From Rhizomys pruinosus (taxonomy: Eukaryota > Chordata > Mammalia > Rodentia > Spalacidae): a stretch of 64,000 nucleotides of DNA. Below, piece by piece: positions 23,243 to 34,500 of this stretch. Each line of letters opens with the position of its first letter. Position 1 is the first letter of the stretch. The position numbers were made by a program, and so were the translations under genes. Under the pieces are notes generated by a model. That model had not been told where the DNA came from, made no database searches, and saw nothing but the letters and a program-made list of their open reading frames with translations. The DNA is taken from positions 283,419-347,418 of the forward strand of contig VZQC01012382.1 in the NCBI GenBank assembly GCA_009823505.1, given 5' to 3'.

Positions 23243-24361
23243 GCTGACTTTTCAATGCAAGCAATGAAATCCAGTAGAGCACGGACCAAAATATTTCCAG
23301 TTATAAATGGATGCCAATCCAGAATACATTACTCAGAAAAAATGTCTATTATAGTTGAAGGGGAAAGAAAAATATTTCATGACATAAATAAGCAGAAAGA
23401 ATTCATGTCCAGAAAACAAATCCTCAGAGAATACTTGAAACAATACAAAGAGCAGAAGAAAGGAATGACTATATCCAAGTGGGAAGAAAAAGTAATTAAT
23501 GAAGGAATAACTGTAGAAATACAAACCTAGACCAAGAATGCAAACAGAAACTAAAATGATGGGAAGCAATATACACCTCTCAATAATAACTTTAAATATC
23601 AATGGCCTGAACTCCCCCATCAAGAGACAGAGACTAGTAGAATGGATTAAGAAACAAAATACATCTTTTTGTTGTCTGCAAGAAACCCATCTCATCTTCA
23701 AGGATAGGCACTGTCTTAAGGCAAACAGGAGGAAAAAATTATTCCAAGCAAATGGTACTAAGAAACAAGCAAGAGTTGCTATTCTAATATAAGAGAAAAT
23801 AGACTTCAAACTAAAATTAATCAGAAGAGATGAAGAGGTCACTTCATTTTTATCAAAGAAACAATTAACCAAGAGGATATCACAATCATGAATATATATG
23901 CACCAAACTCTAGTGCACAAAACTTCATAAATATAATTCTATAAGACTTTAAGGCATAGATTAACTCCAACACACTAATAGTAGGAGACTTCAATAACCT
24001 CACTGTGTCCATTAGATATGTAAACTGGAGAAATAATAAACAGAGAGACATCTGAACTGAACAATATGATACACCAAATGTACCTAACAGACATCTACCT
24101 AATATTCCACTCAAGCACCAAAGAAAACACTTTCTGTTCAGCATCCCATGGAACTTTCCCCAAAAATGACAACATACTAGGGCACAGAACAAACCTCAAC
24201 AAATATAAATAACTGACATAGTTCCATGCATTCTATTAGACCACAATGCAATACAGTTTAATATCAACACCAGGAGACGTTGTAGTAAATACAGGAACAC
24301 ATGGAGATTAAACAACACATCCCTGAATAGTGAATGGGTCAAAGGAGAAATTAAGAAATAA

Positions 24362-24589
24362 GGGGCTGGAGAGATGGCTCAGTGGTTAAGAGCACCGACT
24401 GCTCATGCAGAGGACCCAGGTTCAATTCCCAGCACCCACATGTTGGCTGAGAACCATCTTTAACTCCAGTTCCGGGGGAATCTGACACCCTCTTCTGACC
24501 TCCACATCATTGCATGACATAGGTGCACCAACCTACATGCAGACAGTACACTCATACACATAAAAAATAATAAAAAAATAAGTTTTAAA
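24362..24589 (+). mobile_element. B2 SINE with target-site duplication
   Basis: A full B2 (GGGGCTGGAGAGATGGCTCA to an AATAATAAAAAAATAAG tail). AAGAAATA at 24353-24360 recurs at 24590-24597, a target duplication that splits the L1 ORF2 sequence cleanly. Confidence 0.95.
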
Positions 24590-24650
24590 AAGAAATAAAA
24601 GGATTCTTGGAATTAAACAAAAAGGAAAATACAACACAACAAAACCTATG

Positions 24651-24815
24651 GAAGTTTTTTTTTTTTTTTGGCCTTTTTGAGTCAGAGTCTTCTTCTAGCC
24701 TTGGCTGTCCTAGTACTCACTCTGTAGACCAGGCTGGCCTTGAACTCACAGAGACCCACCTGCCTCTGCCTCTCCAGTTCTGGGATTAAAGGCACACACC
24801 ACCACACCTGGCTGA
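24651..24815 (-). mobile_element. B1 SINE, antisense
   Basis: T-run at 24655-24669, then antisense B1 (GTAGACCAGGCTGGCCTTG, CTGGGATTAAAGGCACACAC). It interrupts the same L1 ORF2 about 60 bp downstream of the B2. Confidence 0.93.
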
Positions 24816-27800
24816 GACTTTTTAAAAGCACTCATAAGAAGGAAATTTATAGCTCTAAATGCCTACATTTAAAAAAAAAAGAAAGAGCACATATAAATGA
24901 CCTAACATTGCAACTCAAAACACCTGAGAGACAACAACAAATGAATTCCAAGCCCAACAAACAAGAAGAAATAACAAAACTCAGAGCAGAGATTAATGAA
25001 ACAAACTAAGAAACAAAGAACACAATGCAAAGAATCAATGAGACAGAGCTAGTTTTTTGAAAAGATAAATAAGACAGACCCTTAACTCATTTGACCAAAT
25101 GAAAGAAAGAACAGCTCCAAATCAACAAAATTAGAGATGAAAAGGGAAATGTCAAAATAGATCACAAAAAGATCCAGAACATTATTTGGGAATACTTTAA
25201 AAACCTATAATCTATCAAATATTAAACCCCAAGAGAAATGGATGGATATTTGAAATCATGGGAATCACCAAAACTTAACCAAGAAGAGATGAACAGCCTC
25301 AACAGGTCCATAACATATGACGAAATTGAAACAGTAATACAAAACCTTCCAACTAAAAAAAAGAAGCCCAGGCCCAGATGGATTTATGGAAGAATTCTAC
25401 CAGACATTTAAAGAGGATCTATAACCAGTATTACTCAAGTTATTCAAAAGGATAGAAACAGGGAAATCTACCAAATTCCTTCTATGGAGCCATAATCACT
25501 CTAATACAAAAGCCAGGCAAAAATATACAACTAAAAAAGAAAACTATAGACCCATATGCTTAATGACTATAGACGCAAAAATTCTCAACAAAATACTTGC
25601 AAACTGCATATGGGCACACATCAAAAAGGTCATCCACCATGTTCAAATTGGATTTTTTCCAGAGATGTAGGGGTGGTTCAACATATGTAAATCAATAAAT
25701 GTTATAAGTCATGTAAATGGACTCAAAGACAAAAACCACATGGTCATCTCAATAGATGTAGAAAAAGCCTTTCATATAATTCAACACGCCTTTATGTTTA
25801 AACTTCTGGAGTGAATTGGATTGGAGGGAACATACTTCAATATAATTAAAACTATATACAACAAACCCATAGCCAACATTGTTCTAAAAGGAGAAAAACT
25901 AGAAGCATTCCTGTTAAAGTCAAGAACCTGGCAAGGCTGCCCAATATTTTCACTCCTTTTCAATATAGTGCTCAAAACTCTTCCTAGAGCAATAAGACAA
26001 GAGAAGGAAATTAAAGTAGTACTAATTGGAAAAGACAAGGTCAAACTATCCATTTTTGCAGATGACATGACAATTATACCTATGGGATCCCAAAAATTCC
26101 ATCAGGAAATCCTATAAATTATTAACAGTAAATTGGCAAGTTACAAAATTAATCTGCAAAATCAGTAACCTTTCTACATGCCAATAAGCAATTGGAGAAG
26201 GAATTCATAGAAACCATCCTATTCAAAATAGCCTCAAAAAATATATCAGAACAAACCTGACCAAAGACATTAAAGATCTCTACAATGAAAATTTTAAATC
26301 TTTGAAGGAGATTGAGGAAGATACCAGATGATGGAAAGACCGCCCATACTTATGGATTGGAAGAATTTATATAGTGAAAATGAACATCCTGCCCAAAATA
26401 ATATATAGATTCAATGCAATTCCAATCGAAATCTCCATGACTTTCTTCACAGAATTACCTAAAATTCATATGGAAAAACAAAAGACCCCAGATAGCCAAA
26501 GCAGCCCCGAGCAAAAAGAGTACTGCAGGGGCAATCACTATACCAGATTTCAAATGCTATTACAGAGCTTTAGCCATAAAAACAGCATGATAGTGGCACA
26601 AAAATAGACCCATAGATCAACTGAATAAAATTGAAAACCCAAACTTGAGTACATGCAATTTCATCCATCCAATATTTGCCAAAGGGGCCAAGAGCAGTCA
26701 ATGGAGGAAAGACAGCATCTTCAGCAAATAGTGCTGGCAAAACTGGATCACCACTGTAGAAGAATGAAACTAAACCCTACCTTTCACCTTACACAAAAGT
26801 CAACTTTAAATGGATCAAAGACCTCAATGTAAACCTGAAACTCTGAAAACTATAGAAGAAAACATTGGTAGTAATCTACAAAATATAGGTGTAGAAAAAG
26901 ACTTTCTAAATAAGACAGCAGTTGCACAGGGTATAATGTAAACAATCAACAAATGGGACCTCATTAAACTTCAAAGCTTCAGTACAGCAAAAGAAACAAA
27001 GAAGTGAAGAGAAAACCCACAGAATAGGAGGAAATCTTCACCAGTGACACATCTGACAAAGGTTTAACATCCAGAGTGTATAAACTCCTCAAAAAACAAG
27101 TGACCAAGGAAACAAATGACCCAATTAAAAGATGGGCTAAAGATCTGAATAGAGACTTCTCAAGAGAAGAAATAAAGATGGCTGAGAAACATCTTAGAAA
27201 GTATTCAACATTGTTAGTAATTAAGGAAATACAACTTAGAACCACTTTAAGATTTCATCTTATACTGATAAGACTGGCTATGATCAAGAAAACAAATGAT
27301 ACCAAATGCTGGAGAGGTTTGGGGGAAAGGGGAACACTGATCCACTACTACTGGGAATGTAAATTCATGCAACTTCTATGGAAAGCAGTGTGGAGAACCC
27401 TTTAAAAGAGTAAAAGTGAGCCTAACATTTGATCCAATCATACCACTCCTGGGTGTGTACCCAAAGGACTCAACCTATAGCAGAGATACATGCACAATCA
27501 TGTTTCTTACAGCTCTTTTCACAGCAGCGAAGAGTTGGAAACAAGCCAAGTGTCCTTCAAGTGATGAGTGGATAATGAAAACGTGGCATATTTACACAAC
27601 GGAGTTCTATGCAGTGGTGAAGAAGGACCAGATCATGAAATTTGCAAGCAAATGGATGGAACTAGAAGCTGTTATGTTAAGTGAAGTAACACAGTCTAAG
27701 AAAAACAAATGACTTCTGGTGTCTCTCATTTGTGGATCCTAGCACCAAATCCTTATATGTAAGTCAAGAGTTTGTAATTTTGGTATATGTGCGAAGTGTA

Positions 27801-28064
27801 TATATGCATATTTTAGAGCAATATAAAATTAAAGGGAACTACAACAAAAAGACTTGTTCAAAGAACTGACCAAAAGAGTAAACTTCTGCATCAAAAAAGT
27901 GAAAAAAGACTGAGAAAAAGATGCAAGACAGGACTTAACATTTATGGCCAAATCTATGAGTTCTGGTTGGGCATGGGCATGGATGGGGGAATGGATCTAA
28001 ATTTGATTAAGAAATGTTGTATTAAATGTAAAAATTTCAGTAAAAATTTTAAGAAAAAAAAAAG

Positions 28065-28245
28065 AGTGCTTGTTACTCTTCCAGAGGGCCAGAATTTGGT
28101 TTCATCACTCACAGTTGACAGCTTACAACTGCCTGTAACTCCAGATACAGGGTATCCAATACCTTCTTCTGGCCTCTACAGGTACAAATACCCTCATAGA
28201 GACATGTACATACACATGAATAAAAATTATACATGTCTTTGAAAC
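28065..28245 (+). mobile_element. B3/B2-related SINE
   Basis: CTTGTTACTCTTCCAGAGGG, then a TGTAACTCCAG block and CCTTCTTCTGGCCTCTACAG, with a CACATGAATAAAAATT end. It resembles the B3 branch of B2-type SINEs and lacks a full head. Confidence 0.7.
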
Positions 28246-28271
28246 TCAAAAAGAAAAAAAGAAACAAAATT

Positions 28272-28415
28272 TTGGACCAGGTGTGGTGGTACACACCTTT
28301 AATCCCAGCATTTGGGAGGCAGAGGCAGGTAGATCTCTGAAATTGAGGCCATCCTGGTCTACATAGTTTCAGGCCATCTGTAGCTACAGCAGGGAGATCC
28401 TGTCTCAAAAAAGAG
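28272..28415 (+). mobile_element. B1 SINE
   Basis: Sense B1: CAGGTGTGGTGGTACACACC, TTTAATCCCAGCATTTGGGA, CATCCTGGTCTACATAG, ending CCTGTCTCAAAAAAGAGAC. Confidence 0.92.
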
Positions 28416-28429
28416 ACAAACAGACAAAC

Positions 28430-29225
28430 AAAACAATATCAAAATTCATATTTCTGTTGTCCTCAAAAAATTTATCTTACCTGCAAGGACAGGCACCACC
28501 TTATAAGTAAAAGCATAGGAAAAAAGTATTCTAAGGAAATGGAACCAGCAGACAAGCAGGCGTTGCTATTGTAATATTCAACACAACAGACTTCAAACCA
28601 AAACTAATCAAAAAAGAGAAAAAAGTACACTTCATTTTGGTGAAGGGAGCCATTAACTAAGAAGACATTGTAATCCTAAACAATATGCACCAAACTCTTG
28701 ATGCACCCAGTTTCATGAAAAGTATTCTACTGGACTTGAAGATATAGAGTAACTGCAGCTAAGCAGCAGTAGGCAATTTCAAAATCACACCTTCTCCAGT
28801 GGATAGGTCATCTGGACAAACTTCATACTCAAATGGACTGAACAGACATCTACAGAATAGTCTACCCAACCACCAAGAAGACACACCCAACTTTGTAGTT
28901 CACGGAAGTTTCTGTAAAATAGAACACATTCTGGGATACAGAACAAATATCAACAAAAACAGAAAAATTGAAATCACTCTATATATCCTGACAACAATGC
29001 AGTCATGCTTCAGATCGACCACAGAAGAAGCTCTAGTAATTACATTAAATCACAGAGATTAAACAGCACACTATGGAATGATGAGTCAAAGAAGAAATTA
29101 AGAAAGAAAGAAATAAAAATTCCTGGAATTAATGAAAATGAAAACACAACACAGTCTCTGTGACATATTAAAGCAATCTTAGGAGTAAAATTTATAGCTC
29201 TATGTGGCTACGTGAAAAGAAAATC
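28430..29225 (+). mobile_element. L1 ORF2 endonuclease fragment, old
   Basis: Sense-strand ORF2 from just after the QETH position (AATTTATCTTACCTGCAAGG) through the endonuclease to the region before the RT (TCTTAGGAGTAAAATTTATA). Strongly decayed. It is cut at 29225 by the PTMA pseudogene and appears to continue at 30456. Confidence 0.85.
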
Positions 29226-30455
29226 AGAAAGGTCCCCTGGCTGCTCTGGGTCCCCACTTTGCATTGCTGTTCCTGGGTCCCCCTCCACGTTCTGTAGCCA
29301 TCTTCGCTACCCACCTCCTCTCCTGTCAGGACTCCAGCAACTTTCTCGCCAGAGTCCTTGAAGTCTCACTTTCTTTTTCATACATTGTGTTTGATTACTG
29401 GTGTTCTCCTGCATGCCAGAAGGCCTATGCACCCCAGTTCTGAGATCATTACCAAGGACTTGAAGGAGAAGAAGGAAGTTGCTGTGGAAGAAGCAGAGAG
29501 TGGAGGAGATGCAGCTGCCAACTAGGAAAATGGCAACCAGGAGACTGGAGAGGATGTAGATGAAGAGGAGGAAGAATGTGGGCAGGAAAGGAGGAGGGAA
29601 AAGGCACTGTTGAGGAAGAGGATGGGGATGAAGATCAAGAGACTGAGGCAGCTACTGCCCCGAAAGAAGATGAAGATGATGAGCATGATGATGCTGAGGG
29701 GGCACAAAAAGGAAATGTCAAACTTCAGAGACCACTGTTCCCTATTCACCCCACCCTACCCTTCTTATCTAAACATGGCCACTGTGAAGTAGAGGTAGAC
29801 CAGCCCACCCACAGCAGGCAGCGCACTGTTCCCTATTCACCCCACCCTACCCTTCTTATCTAAACATGGCAACTGTGGAGTAGAGGCAGACAAGCCAACC
29901 CACAGCAGGCAGCACTACTCACAGATGGCATGTGCTTTCTACCATCCTACCAAATACCAGGTGAATTTGCACTAAGGGAGGAAGAACTGAAACTCGGAGA
30001 GCCCTGCTTTTTAAAAGTACTTCAAAAAGAAAACTTTGTTTATATTTTTATTTACATGTTATTTTTTATAAATATTGTTTGGGGTCAGTCATTTTTAATG
30101 GTAATGGGTGACTAACCAGCATTTGGGATGTTCTTTGTTCTATCTGACTTTATTTGTGACATGACTTGTTTATTACAATTTCAAAAGAGAAAAAACTTAA
30201 AAAAATACTAACAGCAACAAAAAACACCCCAATCTTATTCTGATAATTCTAACTTACTATTTTTGTGTACTTAACCAGGTGTAGTATAAGTAGTTTGTTT
30301 TTGTGAAATTGTTAAAAAGGTCAAAGATAAAAATGTTTCTTTTTTCTTTTATTGCTTATGAAGTTGTTATTTATTTTGTACAACTGATGTGTGTCTGAAC
30401 AATATCCAACAATATATTAGAATTTTCTTTTGCTGAGTTGTTCTAACAAAAACAT
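29226..30455 (+). pseudogene. PTMA: PTMA (prothymosin alpha) processed pseudogene
   Basis: An intronless copy of the mRNA for prothymosin alpha, a very acidic nuclear chromatin-associated protein. The 5' UTR is followed by an ATG at 29413 with an altered N-terminus, then SEIITKDLKEKKEVAVEEAE. There is an in-frame TAG at 29523-29525, then an acidic stretch (DVDEEEEECG) that soon shifts frame. The frame at 29576-29863 is an out-of-frame reading of the acidic tail. The long 3' UTR is recognisable to its end (GCTGAGTTGTTCTAACA at about 30432-30448). A 91-bp part of the 3' UTR is tandemly duplicated. It splits an L1 ORF2 copy, which fits L1-mediated retroposition. Parathymosin was considered but fits the KDLKEKKE context and 3' UTR less well. 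Confidence 0.88.
29733..29914. repeat. 91-bp tandem duplication in the PTMA pseudogene 3' UTR
   Basis: CACTGTTCCCTATTCACCCC starts at 29733 and again at 29824. The two units are nearly identical, differing at a few sites such as GCCACTGTGAAG against GCAACTGTGGAG. Confidence 0.95.
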
Positions 30456-31070
30456 AATAAGAGCACAAATGAATCACTTAATGATGCAACTTAAGAATTT
30501 GGAAGAACAAACCAGATACAAGTCCAGTAGATGGAAAGAAATATTAAAATCAGAATAGAAATTAATGAAAATAAGCAAAGAAAACAACACTATTCAATGA
30601 ACCTAAGAGTTGGTTCTTTAAAAGGCAAACAAGATCAAAATATACTTAATCCAGTAAACCAAAAGAAAGAGGAGTCCCAAATTAACAGAATTATAGGTAA
30701 ACAGAGAGAATTACAAGGGAATACTTAAAAATGATATTTAATTGTTATAAAGCCTAAAAAAAACCAAAAACTTTTCTAGACTCACCTCAGCCACCAAACT
30801 TAAACCATGAACAGAATAACAACTTAAGCAGACTAATAACAAATAAAAAAGTTGAAACAGTAATAAAAAGCCTTCTGACTAAAAAACACCCAGGTCCAGA
30901 TAGATTCACAGCAGAATGCTACCATCAATACTTCTTAAATTATCAAGAAAAATTGAAACTGATGGAGTACTTCCAAATGCCTTCTACAAAGCCAGTATTA
31001 ATCTGATTCCAAAATTCAGGTAAAGACACAACAATAACAAAAAGAAACTTTAGGCTAATATCCCTCATGA
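30456..31070 (+). mobile_element. L1 ORF2 fragment (pre-RT linker and RT start), old
   Basis: Continues the L1 cut by the PTMA copy: AGAGCACAAATGAATCACTT, then an RT-type block (AAACACCCAGGTCCAGATAG, equal to KHPGPD followed by R for G) and CTTCTACAAAGCCAGTATTA. It stops abruptly at about 31070 after the ISLMN position. Confidence 0.85.
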
Positions 31071-31071
31071 A

Positions 31072-31535
31072 CATATGTGGGAATGAAACTTTGCGTGTGG
31101 CTGGAAGCAAGAACTTATAAGACCTGTCTCAGAAGATCTCCAGTTATCTGATATCTCTGTGAGAATACAGAGTTATCTGTAGCAGGAAGATTTAGGATAT
31201 TACAATGATTATTGCTTCACCCTATCTCTGCAAAGTTCCAGCCCCCTTGCCAACAGTCTCTAGGCTTCACTCCCACAAGAAGGGGGAGGGAAAACCACAA
31301 GAGATCACCCATGGAAATGAACGAACTTACACATGTGGAGAGCTGAGGAGAATAGGAACTCCGTTTATTTTCTGTCAGTGAGGTCTATATATTTGAAGGC
31401 TATGGTGCTCTGGGCAAGGAAGTGGGGAGCAGGCAGAAGGGAGGGGTGAGCCACCTTGATTCTAATCGGGGGACTGCAGAGCTCTGGTTTGTGCAACAGG
31501 TAACTAAAGGTGTGACATTTTGCTCAATGCCTCAA
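31072..31535 (-). mobile_element. Unclassified insert, possibly a solo LTR
   Basis: A segment of about 460 bp between two unrelated L1 pieces. On the complement it starts TGAGGCATTG and ends ATTCCCACA, so it has TG...CA ends, with a TATATAGACC box (complement of about 31386-31395) and AAATAAACGG (complement of about 31362-31371). These are LTR-like features, but the spacing between them is short and no target duplication is visible, so it may be something else. Confidence 0.35.
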
Positions 31536-34500
31536 GGTGAAAGGAAGCAACACTCATCTTTCAGTTATAACCTTAAATATTAATGGACTAAACAAAAGAT
31601 ATAGACTGGGAGATTGGATTAGGAAACAGAACCCATCTATATGCTGTCTACAAGAAATGCATCTTACCCTCAAGGATAGGCACCAACTTAAGGTAAAGGG
31701 ATAGAAAAGAATATCCCAAGAAAATGGTACCAAAAGAAAGAAGGAGTTGCTGTTTTAATATCAGATGAAATAGACTTCAAAGTAAAAGAAATCAGAAGAG
31801 ACAAAGAGGGCCATTACAACTTTATCAAAGGAACAATTAACCATGAAGATTTCACACAATCATGAATATATATGCACCAAACTCTGGTGCACCAAACTTT
31901 ATAAAGACAATTCTCCAGGACCTCAAGGCACACATTAACCCCAGCACACCCATAGTAGGGGATTTCAATACCCCACTGAGCCCTTTCAACAGGTCAACCA
32001 GACAAAGAATAAACAGAGAGACACCTGAACTGAATGATATAATACACCAAATGGACCTCACAGACATCTATGGTATATTCCACCCTAATACCAAAGAATA
32101 CACTCTCTATTCAGCACCCCATGGAACAGTCTCTAAAATCGACCACATACTGGGACACAGGAAAAAACTCAACAAATACAAAAAGATTGAAATAATTTCA
32201 TGCATTCTATCAGACCACAGTGAAATAAAGCTCAATATCAACACCAGGATAAGCCCTACAATCTACGAGAACACAGGGAGATTAAACAACACACTCCTGA
32301 ATAATGAATGGGTCAAGGAAGAAATAAAGAAAGGAATAAAAGCATTCCTGGAACTGAATGACAATGATAATACAACACAACAAAACCTATGGGATAACTT
32401 AAAAGCAGTCCTAAGAGGGAAGTTTATAGCCCTGGGTGCCTACATTAAAAAAAAAAAAAACAGAAAGAGCACAGGTGAATGATCTAACACTCCAGCTAAA
32501 AACACTTGAGAGACAACAACAAACGAACCCTAAACACAACAGACAGGAAGAAATAACAAACATCAGAGCAGAAATCAATGAAATACAAACAAGGAAAACA
32601 ATACAAAAAAATCAATGAATCCAAAAGTTGGTTCTTTGAGAGAAAAACAAGATATACAGACCTCTAGCCCAGTTAACCAAAAGAAAGAAAGAACAACTCC
32701 AAATCAATAGAATCCATGACGAAAGGGGAAATATCACAACAGACAATGAAAAGATCCAGACAATCATACAGGAATACTTCAAAAATCTATAGTCTACTAA
32801 ATTTGAAAACCTAGAAGAAATGGATGAATATATGAAATCCTGGGAATCACCAAAGCTTAACCAAGAAGAGATCAACAGATTAAACAGACCCATAATAGAT
32901 GAAGAAATTGAAGATGTAATAAGAAACCTCCCAACAACAACAACAAAAAAAAACAGGCCCAGATGGTTTCACGGCAGAATTCTATACAACATTTTAAAAA
33001 GTCTTACAACCATTTTTACTCAAATTGTTCAGAAGGATACAGACAGAAGGAATTCTCCCAAATTCCTTCTATGACACCAGCATCATGCTAATACCAAAAC
33101 CAGTCAAAGATACAACCAAAAAGGAGAACTATAGACCCATCTCATTAATGAACACAGATGCAAAAATTCTCAATAAAATACTTACAAACCGCATACACAC
33201 CCACATCAAGAAGATCATCCTTCATGACCAAGTTGGATTCATACCAGAGATGCAGGGATAGTTCAACATACAAAAATCAATAAATATTATAAAACAAATA
33301 AAGGACTGAAAGCAGCCCTGAGAGAAAAGAGCAATAAAAGGGGAATCTCTATAAGAGACTTCAAACTATACTACAGGGCAATAGTCATAAAAACAGCTTG
33401 GTACTGGCACAAAAACAGACCAGTTGACCAATGGAACAAAACTGAAGATCCAAACTTGAGCACATACAATCTCAGCCACCTCATATTTGACAAGGGGCCA
33501 AGAAGACACAATGGAGGAAAAACAACAATTTCAGCAAATGCTGTTGGCAAAACTGGATCACCACCTGTAGAAGAATAAAGTTAAATCCCTACCTCTCACC
33601 CTGTACAGAAGTCAACTCCAAATGGATCAAAGACCTCAACATGAAACCCAAAACTCTGAAGGTGTTAGAAGAAAAAGTTAGCAGCAGCCTACAAGACATA
33701 GGCATGTAGGAAAAGACTTCCTAAATGAGACAGCAGCTACACAGGAAATAAGATCAACAATTGACACATGGGACCTCGTTAAACTCAAAAGGTTCTGTAC
33801 ATCAAAAGAAACAATCAAGGAAGTGAAGACAAAACCCACAGAGTGGGAAGAACCCTTCACTGCAGATACATCTGACAAAGCATTGATTTCCAGAATATAT
33901 AAACTACTCAAAAACAAAGAAAGAAAACAAATGACTCACTCAAAAGATGGAGTAAAGAGCTGAACAGAGACTTCAAAAGTGAGGAATTAGAGATGGCTGA
34001 GAAACATCTTAAAAAGTATTCAACGTTGCTAATAATTAAGGAAATGCAAAATAAAACCACTTTAAGATATCATCTCACTCCAGTAAGACCGGCTAGGATT
34101 AAGAAAACAAATGATACCAAGTGCTGGAGAAGTTGTGGGGAAAGGGGAACACTCATCCACTGTTGGTGGGAATGTAAACTCATACAGCCACTATGGAAAG
34201 CAGTGTGGAGAACCCTTGGAAGACTCAAAATGAGCTTGCCACCTGACCCAGTCATACCACTCCTGTGTATATACCCACAAGACTCATCCTACTGCAGACA
34301 TACATGCACAGCCATGTTTATTGCAGCTCTCTTCACAATAGCAAAGAGCTGGAACCAATTCAAGTGCCCCTCAACTGACGATTGGACAGAGAAAATATGG
34401 TACATCTACTTATGATGGTGTTTTATGCAGCAGTAAAGAAAGATGACATCATGAACTTTGCAGGTAAATGGATGGAACTAGAAGATATCATGTTAAGTGA

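Larger units (their letters stand above)
23243..28062 (+). mobile_element. L1, sense, 5'-truncated in ORF1, older copy
   Basis: It begins inside ORF1 (CTGACTTTTCAATGCAAGC), head-to-head with the minus-strand L1. ORF1 C-terminus is at 23255-23530; ORF2 starts at about 23555 ([19 protein letters not shown]) and runs to about 27712, with the QETH block, RT block FADD as IFADDM near 26055, and the Cys region [19 protein letters not shown], where one cysteine is G. The 3' UTR ends at an A-run near 28052. A B2 (24362) and an antisense B1 (24651) are inserted. Multiple frameshifts make it inactive. Confidence 0.92.

Noticed and set aside
29576..29863. Acidic 95-aa frame as a new protein
   Set aside because: It is an out-of-frame reading of the acidic region of the PTMA retrocopy.
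31072..31535. Firm call as an IAP-type LTR
   Set aside because: TG/CA ends and an AAATAAA are suggestive, but no target duplication or internal sequence is visible, so only a candidate is listed.
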